The notes under the pieces: generated by a model
Databases searched by the model: none
What the model was told of the DNA's origin: nothing
The model's input: the letters and a program-made list of their open reading frames with translations, nothing else
In this document: in pieces, positions 10,766-24,456 of the stretch
Position numbering within the stretch: position 1 is the stretch's first letter
Layout: the number at the start of each line of letters is the position of its first letter
Made by a program: the position numbers and the translations under genes
Assembly (NCBI RefSeq): GCF_014898055.3
Contig: NW_023605305.1
Span: forward strand, 113,122,734-113,186,733
Direction of reading: 5' to 3'
Length of the DNA: 64,000 nt
From: Talpa occidentalis
Lineage: Eukaryota > Chordata > Mammalia > Eulipotyphla > Talpidae

Positions 10766-13634
10766 TACAATTTAAAAAATAGAATATTTCTTGGGAAGAT
10801 ATTCAGGTTTCTGACAGATCTACTAGAAAGTTACTTCTGACCTTGGGCTGAAATCTCTGCTATAGCATCTACCCTCTGATTCCATCACCAGGCCAGACAT
10901 CCCCACATACTCATCAGGAAGACCTCCATTGGCCATAAAAAACATAACCCACAACTCACCACATATGGACACACCCACAGTCCATCCAGTCCGGGGGTCT
11001 GTCACAATTAGGGCCATTTTGGTGAAGGAGTTGTGAGGCAGTTGTGAACCTACGATCACATATTCCTACCCACTGTGGAGCCATCTCTCATAAATTTATC
11101 CTACACTTTTAATCTATTCATGAGTTCAAAACATATCTCCTTTTAGAAAAATTAATCCTAATCCTAAATTGGTTTACTATATACCACATCCCATCTGTCC
11201 TCAAACTCCATGAAGAATCAAGGGCTAGATGAAACTGTTGACAGGGGCTGGTGGTGCCTAGCAGGACTTGGTGACGTGACATAGCAAGATAACGAGACAG
11301 CTCAGCTCTCCACGCAGCTTGCCGACCTGGGATCCCATGTTTTTCAATGTGTCGGTGCTTAGCACAAGGCCTGTTACAGGGCAAGCGCTCTATCCACAGG
11401 TGTTGAATGAGTGCTTATCCTCTCTTTTACCACTGAGTCATTGTTGCATGAATTTTAAGCACCCTAAATTTTTCTAAGCCTAAAACTCAGAAAAACAACT
11501 TGATGCAGAATCAAGACTCTGAAGACAGAATGAATTCTCTAGTATTGGACACTTGGAAATTGCTTCTGTAGCTGTTTATACCTTTCTTCTCTCTGTTTGC
11601 AGGAAGGTTTCAGTTTTCCTTTGATTTCTTCTTTTCTGGTCATAGAGTTTCTGACCTTCAGCGGAGTCAGAGTCCCCGAGCAGAGACCAGAAGTTGCTGT
11701 CCACATCTTGTCTTGCAAGAATCCTTGCCAACTATCCATTAATGTCTTCAGCACTTGGATGGCTATCAAAGTGTATCCTAAGCTACTCATAGTTTACTTA
11801 CATGTCATCATCACACCCTAGTTGTGTAAAAATTTTACCGTAATTTTATCTTTAAAATGAATCCATTGTCTAAAAGATGAAAAAGAAAGTGGACTCAGGT
11901 AACTGCATGTCATTAACATGTTCCACATGTGGCTCTTTCTGAGTCCAATGTACAGAGACCTGGTGTCATCTCTGATGTCTGTGATCAGAGACAACCCACC
12001 TGGCAAGCGTCTTCCTCTTGCTCACTTTTCCCCGTTTGCTCCAGTGACAACAGGGGCCATATCCAAACCCCCTTTGTACAGGTCTTTGGCTGTAGTCAAC
12101 TCTCTGACTTCCAGGCTCTTCTATTTAGACTTTTCTGTGTGCTTACTGGTCCAATCAGTGGAATGTGTTGAAGAGGAGGGAGCAAAGAAGGGAAAGGAAA
12201 AAAAGACAAAGCGCTCTCTTGCAAATTGATGATGTCTGGAGATCAACTGGTTTGGAAAATTAGCCAACCTGCAAAGAAATATCCTTCCAACCTCATTCCA
12301 AAACAATAATAATGAAAAACTGGTGGAACCATCCCTTTGAAGCTCAGCAAATATTTGATCATTGTAACAATCTCAGCACCATGACCTTACGAGGTGGTAC
12401 ACCAATGCAGATTTCTGCTTTTAATTTCACTTCAGATAAAGAGTTGTTCTTCCTCTTCCTTTCTGTTGGTCTCCTCTTATAGTTCTGACTTTCTAACTCA
12501 GCTTTGACTCTTCCCCATACTATTTGCTGGCGATACAGGTAACAGAGGGAATGTATGTCACCGATAGGTAAGACCGTTGGTCATCTCTCAATAGAAGACA
12601 GTCAAAGGCTGGGGGATGTCTACACAGATGCAATCACTAAGTCATAAAGAATCATCCAGCCAGGAAAACAATTACCTGCTTGATTCAGGGGATAGAGATG
12701 CGTAAAGGACACAGGGCACTTGCCCTGTAGAAATATCCTATTCAACAAAAAGAGAATAATATGTAAATGGTTCATTTCTGAACTGTGATAGATTCTATCA
12801 TGGAGATATGAGGAAGAGGGCACAGAACACCCAGCAACAGAAAACTCACTACACCCAGAAAACTCACACAAGGTTACACAAAATACTGGTTATTTAAGAT
12901 CATTAGTAAAGGGTTCTAGGCAATGTTCTGCAGAAAGGGTTGTCAGTTGAGTTCACAGTATACACAAAGACTCAGAATATGAAAGAGAAGGCACGTTCTG
13001 GGAACTGAAAATAGTCCCGGATGTCCTGAGTCTCTGATCCCCTTTGCTGTCTCTTCCTGTCCCATTATTTGAAAAGCCAGAATATGCTATTCTTTCAGAT
13101 ACAATTACCATCTCTCAACTTTCCAATCCTTACTGTCCATAGTCCACTGAGGTGAAGTCAAGCCTTCTCCACCTCCTTTCTCTTTCACTGGTTTTGGGAT
13201 GATCCTACATCTAGATTCCTTGGGATATTTATTGCCCAGGGAAATTCTGAAAGAACTCTCAATGGAGAGATTTGCAAATTGTCAAAAAAAAACCATTCAA
13301 AACGTGACTCCAGGTGACACGATAAATCTATCTCTGTGAACTGGTTGCTGCTGATGTAACTTACAATGGTTTGCAATAATGGGTGTCCACTGGAGATGCT
13401 TAGCGTTGAGCTAAAATCTTTCCAAACCTAGTGATTCTCAACTTGGGGGCCCTGTCCCTGCCTGAAGTCTGAGCAGGTAGCAATATCAGTCCATAAGGAG
13501 TTTTCAATGCCTTAAAAAGTACAATAAAAATCCATGACAACACAAGTTGTCTCACTAAAATATTTTGTTTCTTTATATTTGACTAGAATGGTCTAACTTT
13601 AACTTGGAAATACTGAGTCACACAGAGGCCAGAT

Positions 13635-13790
13635 GAACATGGGGTTTGAAAGCACAAGGTCTGAAGCAGACAGCCTGGGCTCAGACTACAACCCAGCGCT
13701 GATCAGTGCGGCCCTGGCCAAGGTAGATAACTCTTCCTACCTGAATCTCCCTATTTTTAAGGTGAAAATCATGATGATGCTCCCTCCCAA
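13635..13790 (+). mobile_element. MIR fragment
   Basis: MIR order on the plus strand: aagcagacagcctgggctca, a diverged core, then gaatctccctatttttaagg. It is old, with approximate ends. Confidence 0.55.
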
Positions 13791-16700
13791 TTGTGACTTA
13801 ATAAATGCAGATTTATTAAACACAACAATAGCAAAATAAGAGAAAACAATGAAAGGTAGTCTAACCTAAGCAAGAGAAATCCCACTGTCTGCTCAGTTTG
13901 GCACCTCTAACCAGAGAAAACATTCTCACGTCCCTGGAATTCAAAGCTTTGTCAGTCTCCTGGCTTGGGATTGAATGTGGGGGGACCTACATGTTACCTC
14001 ACTCTGTTTCTTTTCTCTCTCCTCACAGAACCAAAAGCATGTCTATCAAGCTTCTGTGGGCTTATTATCTTGCAGATATTTCAGCCTCCAATATGTTAGC
14101 CATTAAACAGACGTCACTCTGTTAGATGACACCATCCCTGGGCAGGAGCCATAGATAATAAAACCACCGCCAACTTTCCCTGGCAAACCCACATGGTCCA
14201 GAGGACAATGGCAGAAAGGTTCATAACAGAGGAGGGAGAACAAATAACAACGTGGAGACAAATGTTAAATACTGCCTTGAAGACCATAAGGCAAGGGACA
14301 AGGTCAACTGCTCCAGACTTAGACGAGGGTCCAGCAGGCTGCTGCAGCCAGAAGCCGGCATAAGGCCCACAGCCTTGAACCACAGCAGCCAAGGGGAGCC
14401 CATTCCAGCACTGATTGCTTCCATAGATGTGCGAAATGGTGCCCATGCCAGGGATAACAAAAGAGTGTGCAAAGTCTACAGGGGCTAGGAGAGTGCCAGG
14501 AAAGAGCACATTGAGATTGGCTAGAAAAATACAGTCAATGACTCAAGGGAAAAGAAATGAAAATTTCTTCTCATAGAGGCTGAAAGTGAGGGAGTCACTT
14601 GGAAAGCCACGCGGGTGCAAGAAGGCGCGTGGTCAGCTCGCTGGCCCAGAGCGCACACACGAGGCCGCGGGAGTTCAGGGAGATGGAGATGACAAGGCAG
14701 AGGGTGGCTGCCGACCGGCAGGCTGTGCTGGGCCTGGAAGCGCTGGAAGCTGGCACCTCGGCGTGCTCAGACTTGTCATCATAGAATGGGAAATGCTAGA
14801 TGAGACCCATCAACTCAGAGATAGGAATGGAAAACTTGGGCCAGGAGAGGCTGTATGAAATGATTACTAATATTTGTATCTTTGTGATTTGAATGCCTAG
14901 AAATATATATATGAAGTGGAATTGTATGAAGCTTCGGGTATTTTATATTGTTGACCTGCAAAGACAGGACTTTCCTACATTCAGCTGCATAGATGCATGC
15001 ATAAGGGTCTAGACAAGATTTGAGTTTCTTGGTTACAAGAGAGAGCTCACTAGCAGATTTTAACTGAGATCCAACTGCACCCTTCCTCCCAGACTCCCAG
15101 AGGAAAGCTGTTTCTTTCAGATCGCAGGTAGATGCCCTGGCCCTGGGGCTGAGTTTCAGCTGAACTTTCCTCCTTATTTTCCCTTTTTTCATGAGGGCTT
15201 CTCAGTCCTCATCCCAGGTTCCTCTTCCTGGCTGCACACTCTTTAGGGGGCTGTCGGGAGAGGCTGGGCCTTGGCAGGGGTTACAGTCTGTGCCCAAGGG
15301 AGTGGCTCTTCACTCAAGAACACGGCCTGGGCACGGCGTGGCTCCCTAAGAGGGCGTCTCCCAACTCCTTCCCCTTCAGCAATAGGGACTGAGTCCTTCC
15401 TTTGGGTTAAGCACTAGTCTCAGTGACCATTCTCATCCAGGAGCAGGTACGTCCATTCCCACAGCGCAGTGAAGGCCTCCATGCTCAGATCATGAGCCAC
15501 TGTAGCATTATGCAGAGGGACACCACGCAGCAAGGACACTGGCCGCCAGCCACTCTCCCAGCCCACGGCTCCACTCAGACTGTCTCTGCCACTGCCTCCT
15601 GCGGGCCCCATTGTTTATTCAAATGACTTATCCATATAGACCAACCTGCCTCCCCATAAAAGAGGAGCCACAACTGGTTCCCTTTGGCAATTCCTAAGTT
15701 GTGGAATTCGAGTGTCCTGGCTCAAATCTCCAAGGGTAGGCTGCAGAAAGAAGCAAACCCTTCCTTCAAAGCTGCACCAGCCCCAGCAGCACAGAAGGGC
15801 CTCCCCACTGGGGCCCATCATAGGACGAGTGGTGACTCCTGGGACCCTGCCAGCGGGGTGCATCTGGAGGGTACCCCCATCCCAGGGAACAGCCCCCTCG
15901 GTAGGTCTTAGATGCAGCAGAGGCTGCGATTAAGGGCAAAACCCAAGGTCAAGGACAGGATGGAGGAGGCGGGACGACCAGTATCAGGTACTCAGTGGCA
16001 CTTTTAAAACAAGCTGTGAGAACCTCTCAATTTTTAGACACACCATAATTTTAATCCTCTCCTTTTTTTATGTATGTGTTTGAGTTGGAGGCAATCCCTG
16101 GGAATTATATAAAATTTCCCAAGCTGACGTGGGCCCTCTGTAAAGTCTTGGCAGCCACTGCTAATAGGGACAAGGCTTTCACATTAGCTGCGGGCTGAGA
16201 TCTCTCTCCATCGGCTCCTTCCTGTCCCTGTTGAAGTGTAAGATCTGCTCAGGCGCTGCCTCCCTCTGGCTAGCACAGTGGGCTCTCCAGGCCAGGGCAC
16301 AGATATGCCCCCAAGGCGACTTTCCAGCAGGAGACTCTTGTTTCTCTTCGGCTTTGTCTTCTCTTTGGAATGGGCTTTCCATTGGGGTGGCCACCCATAA
16401 AGATGCCATTTTGCCTCTCGGTTCATTCTCAGTGAGTTTCCTCAATCAAACCTCCTGCTCGAGCTCAGCCTCTGGGACCCTCCTCTTCTGGGGCTCACAG
16501 GTCTGACACCTGCTGGGTGTCCTTCTCCAGGGGGCCTGGGGCACAGGCCACTCCCAATGTCCAAAAGGGCTTTGTGTGTGTGCCATCTACAGTCAGGCTA
16601 GATCACTGTCTTACAACAACAATTCATCTCCAGTGTGAATCACCGTCGCCCTACGTCTTCAAGCAAAGTCTATTTATAGACTCATTTTTCCTCCCCTCCT

Positions 16701-17284
16701 TAGAGGGTGTCCCAACTAGCTCCCCACTATTGCTGTCCCCGATTCACCCTGGGTTGGCACGAGTCTTTCTCATTCCAGACTACCTGGTTTTTCATTTCTC
16801 TGCCATTCATCAACTCTGCTTACTATTTTGGAACTAAGCAGACAACTACTGCTTTACCCTGCACACTGGCACTCTGGGAAGACTCTAAGCAAAGAGACCG
16901 AACAAGGGTAGAGTCCCGGTCTTCAAGCAGCTTACACTCTGGAGGAGGCCCAGTCCACAATGCTGGCCACGGGACAATAAATGTCAAGTTTGGGGAAACT
17001 ATCTCCCCCTTCCCACCCCGCCCCCCCAAAAAAGTAAGGATTTATAGTCCCCGTGGGCGGGAGAAATCACCCAGAGGCAACTCTGGTATTGTGCCCAGGG
17101 GCAATGCTTGATCCAAGGCCCCTCAAAGCCAGATTTAGGACACATAACTTCTGAGAAATCTAGAAAGGGGAACTGTGTCGAGGTACAAATAATTCCCTAC
17201 ATTGTGGAGACCATACCTGGAAGCCAAATATGTCAGTATCTCCACTATGGAAGAACCAACCGTCTATTACTCTCCCCCATCTCA

Positions 17285-17289
<5 letters not shown>

Positions 17290-17336
<47 letters not shown>
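17290..17336 (+). repeat. (CA)n microsatellite
   Basis: An uninterrupted CA dinucleotide run of about 23 units, with shorter CA-rich flank on the 5' side. It produces spurious His-Thr and Val-Cys open frames that are not genes. Confidence 0.98.
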
Positions 17337-17338
<2 letters not shown>

Positions 17339-18399
17339 GACAGTGACAATGAAAGCAGCAATTCCACAAGTGCAGTTTGGAGTGTGGTGACCTCACCCTG
17401 AAGCCCGTGAATGACATTCCCCTGGAGAAGCAGGACAACCAGGACCTGCTCCGTCGATGGCGACACCACAGGGCAGGCTGTGGATGCACCAGGTCTCCTG
17501 TGGGAGGCCCAGTGAAATTCCCTCTTGTTTTCTTGAACTCAGAAGGGATTCTGAGAAAGACACAGGAGCCCGACATAATGGAGACCACAGGACCAGTTTT
17601 ACAGCTTGTAACATTGTCTGGAGACTGTCATAGGTGAAAAGGCCCAATGAGTGGTCTGGACTGCCCTGATATAAATTGGCTTCCAAAACTTGAGCTGCCT
17701 CTGCTGGATGTAGCACACAATGAAAAGGGCCCACAAGGTGCTCTTTCTGCAGTTGCTCAGGCTCTGCTCTCCTCTCCCGGTCTCAATGATCAGATCCAGA
17801 AGGCGAAGGAGGCAGGGGTGGGACTAGAAGCCAGGGGGACTGCTCCAGGGATATCTCTTTATATTAAAATACGAGCAATGGGAAGTAAGTGTCCTCAGCA
17901 CTGTTCCCTCAAGTTTTTCTTGCACTGGGTGGACAATACTGTGGCCCCGAGCTCACCCCGATGCTGCTGCAGTCAGAGGCTGAGGGGACCGAGAGAGACA
18001 CACCTGGGGCAATGAAAGCAGGCATGGTGGGCAGCTGTGTCCTCCCCATGTCTCCGCTCACACACGTCCCTCCCTGAATCTCTGGACTGCACTGGGGTGG
18101 ATTGAGATCGACAAACCTGAACATGTTTTGGTTTGAGGTTTGGCAAATTCTGTAACTCCAGAGTATTTCACAAATGTTTTGTGTTCTGCAAAACCAAAAA
18201 ACATTGGCCAAGCACTTTCTCCCCTAATTTTTAAGCCCATGTGTTTTTAAAGGAAATGTAATCCGTATGTTTTGGGTACATTTATATGCAACTCATCAAG
18301 TCATGCTCTTCTGTATGAGTCATCTGATGTCTCATATGCATGGGGAAGATCCTAGGTTTATAGAACTCCGTTAGCACAAGAAGGACAACAAATATGTTC

Positions 18400-18610
18400 A
18401 GTGGCTGGAAGATGAACCTGGTTCTGACACTGGCACAGAACCGCCAGTTCCCAGGAGATTTATAACTAAGTCTCTATTTCCCCAAACATCAATCTTTTCC
18501 ATCTGCGAAATGACACTGACAATTCTTGCCCTTATCAATTCCTGCAGGCAGCTAGTGAGAATTAAAGTGTGATTCTTCAGGTCATTTTGAGCATGTTAAA
18601 GATAAAATAC
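18400..18610 (+). mobile_element. MIR fragment
   Basis: The segment has gatgaacctggttctgacac, a degenerate core, ttccatctgcgaaatgacac, and attaaagtgtgattcttcag, in MIR order. It is diverged. Confidence 0.5.
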
Positions 18611-19014
18611 AAGGGCCTCCAAACTTGTCCACACAAGTTTATTTTAATCTAGGTTTCCAGAGCACTGGAGGACAAAAATGGCTTCTATCTTTAATAATTC
18701 ATCCTTACCCCATAGTGGAACAAGGAGCTTCAGTGTCATTACACCACAGCTTCACCTGCTAGCTGAAAGGTCAAGTTCAACCTGTCTTCCTGGTCTTTAC
18801 TAGAAAATCTCCCACTTACAGGGGCATAGAAAGTAGATGGCAAAGTCATGGGGAAAAGTCCAGAAGACAGGCTGAACATATACACACATTGTTTTCTTTC
18901 GGAAAGAGAAGGTTCTGGGTGACTTGACTGGGATTCTTAAAGTAGATGGAAAGATTTTAAAAGAAGGATTCTGTTATCCACATCCATTGAAGAGAAGTCA
19001 AGTTAACTGTTAGT

Positions 19015-19215
19015 ACAGAGTGCACAGGCTTCAAAGTCAGGCAGATCTGGGTTTTAATCTCTGCTCCACCTTTACTGTGTGGCACTAGGAAAGTTGCTTA
19101 ACCTCTCTGAGCCTCCATTTCCTCACCTGTAAAATACAGGTTGTTTTGAAGATTAGAAAGACCATAAGACAAAAGCCTGGTTCAATCACAGGTAACTTGT
19201 ATAATTTCTAATTAT
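19015..19215 (+). mobile_element. MIR element, well preserved
   Basis: One of the clearest MIRs here: gcacaggcttcaaagtcagg, ggcactaggaaagttgctta, acctctctgagcctccattt, and cctcacctgtaaaatacagg. The order and spacing fit the MIR consensus on the plus strand. Confidence 0.85.
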
Positions 19216-20596
19216 TGCCCTGTAGATTTTGATAGGACATAACGAAAAATGTCCAGGCTATCAGAAAAATAATGAAGCATTAGAGTGGACTAACAAGACT
19301 TCATAGTTCTTTCCTGGAGACCTTGTAGGGAACAACCCAGCTGGCAGGACAGAACGTGCCTGTGAGCTCTGTCCTATGGCCTCTTCACTGTCCAGAGTAG
19401 TAAGACATTCACAGCCGTCAGGCAGACGCAGACCAGGGCCAAATGATGTGTCAAGTGAGGCAGTGAGGAGACAGGGGGACCTTAGCACTTGAACTAAGAT
19501 GTCATCATAACTTCTGACCAGCAGCAAATCCTTCAAGACACAGTGGTGTTACTGGCAAGGTTCAAGAATAACTCTAATCCCCAGAGGATAGCGCTAATGT
19601 TGGTCAACACAGCCTATCTATTGCAATTTTCTCTTCTAAGTCCTATCTGGAAAACAAGGATATAAGGGGTGGGAAAAGTGGAAGAAAAAATAGAAGGCAA
19701 GAAAATAATCTCTGGAGTAATATAAAGAAAAGAAACAAATGCTAAATGCTACTGGAGTTTTGGAAGAAAGGAAAAATGAGAGTAGGTAACTCAGGTGAGT
19801 GGAGTTGGTTCCTGGAGATGGAGAATTTTGTGTAGAGCAGAAATCCTTAACTTTGGGTCATGCAACTTTTGCAAATTTGAATAAAGCTAAAGTTCTTGCC
19901 CCAGAAAAATGCACACTCGCTCATCCACACACACAGTTTACTTAAACATCTGGGAACTCACAGAAACCTGAAATCTATCCAGGGACAGCAAGCTGGAGAT
20001 CTTAAATGCCCCAGAGACTTCTTTATGGAAAGACGCTTCTATTTTGAACTCTATCCTTGGCAAGGTCATTAATAAGCCCAGCACACTGATCCCTAAAAGA
20101 GAGGGAACAGGAAGCAGCCCCCAGCTATGCTCTACGACCTGGACAGAAAGGGAAACTGGTTCAGAGAAGAGGATGTTCAGGTAAATGGAAGGGACAGGTG
20201 TTCATTCTTCACTGACTAAATGCTGACAACAAAGGCCTTGGCCTTATTTTAAACAAGGAATCACCAAACAGCAAAGCCTTTAGACCGGAGTGCAGTTGTC
20301 TGTGTTTCTCCCACTAGTTGCTTGACTTAGAATAAATTATTCAACTTTGTTATCTGAAAACTGGAAGTTTAAGAGAACTTTACTCAATAAACGTGGCCTT
20401 GAAAACTTCTGAGGAAAATAAAATGTTCTATAAATGTGTGTATTTTAAATATACAATGGGGTTTCATAAAAAGGGTTCTTATAAATTATTTTGGAGGAAA
20501 TGATGACCATGACTGATTCTTAGCATAAATCTGGGTTCTAATATAATGAACTTTGTAGTTCAAGAGGTAATTCTAAATGCAATACTAGATACTTTA

Positions 20597-20894
20597 TTTT
20601 ATTTTTTTTTTGCAAGATTTTTTTTTTAAGATTTATTTATTTATTTATACAAGCACTGGGTACAGTCAGAAGCACGGGAGGGTAAGAGAATTCACCAGAG
20701 CCAGAGTGGGGAGCAGAGCAGGCAGAAAGACCCAAGTACACTGCTGAGGGGAGCAGCGGGCGGCAGGAGAGGTCTGCGCGCCATGTGGGACCCTCCTCCG
20801 GTGGCCGGGAGCAGCCGGGGATCGAACCGGCGCCGCAGAGGCCACGGGCAGCTTCGCAACCCAGCGCTCAACCACTGCACCACCGGGGAGGCCC
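20597..20894 (-). mobile_element. tRNA-derived SINE, young subfamily, with perfect 16 bp target duplication
   Basis: On the minus strand the head is gggcctccccggtggtgcag, the B-box-like region ggttcgatccccggct, the body ctcctgccgcccgctgctcc and ctggctctggtgaattctct, and the tail cttgtataaataaataaata plus poly(A). The target-site duplication aatactagatacttta is identical at 20581-20596 and 20895-20910. The high GC of the head and perfect duplication indicate a recent insertion. Diagnostic bases group it with the copies at 33624 and 61426. Confidence 0.93.
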
Positions 20895-21860
20895 AATACT
20901 AGATACTTTATCTGTAAACACTTGCAGAGAAAATAGCAACGATGACTCTTAACAGCCTACCTCCTTCAGAGGTAAAGAACTGCCCCAAATTAGAAAAAGT
21001 ACTGAACACTAAATAGTTATCACAAAGCTTACGTATTTTACAAGACATATGTGTTACATTTGCTGTCTCAGTATGGTTTATATAAAATGAAATTTTCTGA
21101 TTAAATAACCTGAGATATATCTGCTTTCCTTGGCAATTTTAGTTCTCTCCTAACTCTCCCTGAATAACAGATTTTAATTTCATATAGGAAGGGTGAGATA
21201 AGAGGATTTAGAAAAGAGAATTAACCAAAAAAATACCATAGTCTCTAAGACCATTTATAATAGGAGCAAATAGTCTTAGAAATTTTGGCAATTCCTAAGC
21301 ATTTCATTCTATCGTAAGCAATCTTGATGATGTTGGGTCACGAAGAAAGGTCATTTTACTAAAGCAGAAAATGCCTAATAGATTTTGGAAATACTTTCAG
21401 AGAAAAATGATTAACTTTTAAGCAAAATTTTAGTTCTATAAGATCATAGGTTTCTGTTCATGATTTCTTATCTCCTTGCCAGAGAAAATAAGATGACTCA
21501 GATGCTGTAGCCACCTACGGACGCCTATCAGAAGAAAACCACAATTTTTTGATGATAAAAATCACCATCAAGTTGGCTTTAAGTGACTGAATTACCAAGT
21601 ATGATATAGGGAGAAAAATACCATGCAGGATTTGATCTGGTTATTCACAATGCATCAACCAAGGACCTTATGATTTAAGCTTTTGGGGGTCAACTGCTTA
21701 ATTCTTGGATCTTCTTTCTGTCTCTCTCCTCCTGAGTCAGCACAGTGACATAACATGGGAAAACCAGAAGTCAAAAGCCACGAGTGGTTTTTGGAGGGCG
21801 GGAGTAAGGCGGATAATATCATAGAAATATCAGTGAGGGTTTTTTCCCAACTATTCTTAC

Positions 21861-21925
21861 CTGTTTCTTCCAGAATCTCTGAATCCTTTAGCAAAAGGGT
21901 TCCGGTCTATTTTTAATCTGGTGAT
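21861..21925 (-). CDS. TBX15: TBX15 coding exon E: C-terminal helix of T-box
   Basis: This is a 65 bp exon. After a tttccag acceptor the minus strand reads [20 protein letters not shown], then N and the first two bases of an Arg codon, ending at a gtaagaa donor. [17 protein letters not shown] is the terminal helix of the T-box. In solved T-box structures the NPFAKGFR helix enters the DNA minor groove through its phenylalanines. The frame is continuous with exon D (AYQNQQ/ITRLK) and exon F (GRNR/TGLE). It stands alone between introns of 12.0 and 13.8 kb, so it is easily missed by ORF length alone. Confidence 0.96.
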
Positions 21926-24109
21926 CTGGAAATAAACGAAAAAGGATGAATTATATTTATATTAACTGAGTTGGTTTTTTTTTTTTTTTGGTTGCCTAGA
22001 AAATTAACGAAAAGACTCTGTTAATAGAGCTGTTGTTTTTATTTCATTTCCTTTTTGTGTGCAACTTAAATTGAAGTTGACATAGTTCTTGGGCCTGGCA
22101 CACAGATGTCTGACACACCTGATCCACTTCTCCCTAAAAGCCAAGATTTTCCCAGTACGTGACTCTGTAAACTCTCTCTACTCGCCCTTCTTGCCCAAAA
22201 AACGGTGATAAATGACTTGCCCAGAGAAAGCCATCAGAATGGACAACTGAGCAATAGCCAGGTCCACGCTACACACGGGTGGCACCATGATAGTGCTAGC
22301 TGATGAAGGAGCAGATGGATGAACGAGCCAATGAGTAGATCCCATCAATCCAATGGCAAGGAATCAGGACACCAGACAGCCCACCTCCACCAGTTGTCTG
22401 GGCTTTCTGGGGCTTTCTTTCCCATTGCAACTGCATTGTGCCTCTGCTGCCACTAGGGATTGTTGAATGACCTCAAGTGGTCTTACAAAAACATAAAAGT
22501 AGCTAGGCTTTGTCAAGGTTGCACACAGAGGAAAATCTAAAAACAGGTGATGGATGGAGCAGGAAGCAAAGCATCTTCTCAGTCCCCAAGGCTCACAAGC
22601 AAATCAGAAGAAACAGAGGCAGCTTCATAAGGCTGGGCGAGCCTGGCACAAGGAACTGTGCCCAGACAGGCAGGTGATCCCACATCCACTCAGCACATAA
22701 GTCCTTCTCTAATCCATTCTCTCCAATGGTTGAACACATACACCCTCATGTGTTGAGACTAGGACAAGCCTCACACCCACAAATTCCATGTATAGCTTAG
22801 CATTTCTGCTTTCAACCTCGGTCAGGGGAGTGTTTTATATAACTTTGTGAATGAAGCAGATATTGATGACTTACTACATCTGAGCAATAGAGATGGGTGG
22901 GGACTAGGGAGCCCAGAAAAGGACAGGTACTCACAATGGGGAGAAATTCTAGAAAGAAGGGAATCTCATTATTTAAGATCATCTTTCCATTTCTGATCAT
23001 TGTAGAGCTTAGCACAAGGTCTGCTATAGCTGTTTCCTAAGCTGCAAATCTTTCCAAGTCTCTCTTCCCTCTCACTTTGTCCGAGTGGAATTTCCCAAAG
23101 CCACAGTCTTTAAAGGTCTTTAAAATGCAATGTGAGATTCTGACAAACAGACTCTGACTTGAAAGTACAAAGTTATTTTTCCCCCTAAACATTCCTTGCT
23201 TCTAGAATGGCACACTAATAACGTAGCCCTAATAATGTAGCCCAGGCAATTTTACATCTACTTTATAGACCAGAGCAGAGGCCTGAAGGTTTGGCTTTCG
23301 AAATTCCAGTGTCTGCTGTGCAAATACTGTGTTGAGTTAAAAGACTGTCACTGCTTTTCTGCTTTTGACTTAAAATCAGTTCTTTCTTGCTCCGTAATCC
23401 ACAGCAATAAACCACACACCATATTTTCTTTTCAAGTTGGGGTTATAATATTTTATTTTCTCTTTCAAGTTGGCTTATCCTGACCAACTCGTTTATGATA
23501 GAGGTTTCTGATATATGATTGTGCTTCCATGTTTTGGGGCCCTCCACAGACCCCTGTAAATATAATGACATTCTATTTCATGCATCTGGGAGAAATAGCC
23601 AAAAATCTCTTTCCCACTGTTTAAGGGAAACTGCATGAACTGTATCTCAACCGACGAGCCAGCATGGAGATTTAATAGACAAATGCCACCAAATGTTAGG
23701 AAAAACAACACCTCCATACATGTTTCAGAGATTCAAAAGTGAGACTGGGAGAACTTACTGGAGTATGCTTAGGTTAGTTGTGACTGATTATCAAGGGCCT
23801 TTTGTGTGCAAAGCATGTAGCAGGTGGTGCTGGTGACAGCGTCCCAGATAGCCAGTATTTATCTGTATATTGTCACCCCCCCAAAAAAAGTTATAATCTA
23901 GAAGGAAAAGAATCCATATGCACTAATATTACAATGTAAACCAGAAAAAGATGAGGTTTACACTAAGAACAAAGCATGTGAGCACCTCCAGGAAGCAGGG
24001 GTCACCCACGCCAAAGAACTCTGAGGTTTCATGTTCAAGGTGACACGTGAGCCAGGCTTGGGATGATGGGTAGGAGTTTAGTGGAAAATACAGGAAGGGG
24101 AGAAAGAAC

Positions 24110-24456
24110 ACAAAAACATTAATCCAAAAGGACACCTGCACCCCTATGTTTATAGCAGCACTGTTTACAATAGCTAAGCTTTGGAAACAAACCAAATGCC
24201 CCCAAAATAGATGCCTGGATCAAGAAGTTGTGGTACATATACACCATGGAATATTACTCAGCAATCAAAAAGATAAACTCATGCCATTCACAGCAACATG
24301 GATGGAGCTGGAAGGGATCATGCTCAGTGAAATAAGTCAGAAAGAAAAAGAAAAATATTGGATGCTCTCACTTATAAGAGGAATATAGAGCAACCAAATA
24401 AGGGACCAGGGAAAAAAGGTAATTATAATAAATTTAAAATCAAAATTTAAAAAAGG
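24110..24456 (+). mobile_element. LINE-1 3' end, 5'-truncated
   Basis: Reading on the plus strand it encodes the ORF2 C-terminus (FIAALFTIAKLWKQTKCPQN, then ATWMELEGIMLSEISQKEKE). It is followed by a short 3' UTR and an A-rich end. A likely target duplication is gggagaaagaac at 24098-24109 against gggagaaaagaac at 24459-24471. It is somewhat more diverged than the 27236 and 32836 copies and lacks their G-rich 3' UTR block. Confidence 0.85.

Larger units (their letters stand above)
8035..21860 (-). other. TBX15: TBX15 intron between exons F and E (13.8 kb)
   Basis: Splice boundaries are fixed by the flanking exons. Contents: one older SINE (8433-8682), a 13-base G run about 150 bp upstream of exon F, an L1 tail (10325-10765), an A19 run near 10093, several MIRs, a CA microsatellite at 17290, and a young SINE with a perfect 16 bp duplication (20597-20894). 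The stretches 11420-13630 and 14870-17280 contain no repeat or gene that I can name. No coding exon of another gene is supported on either strand. Confidence 0.85.
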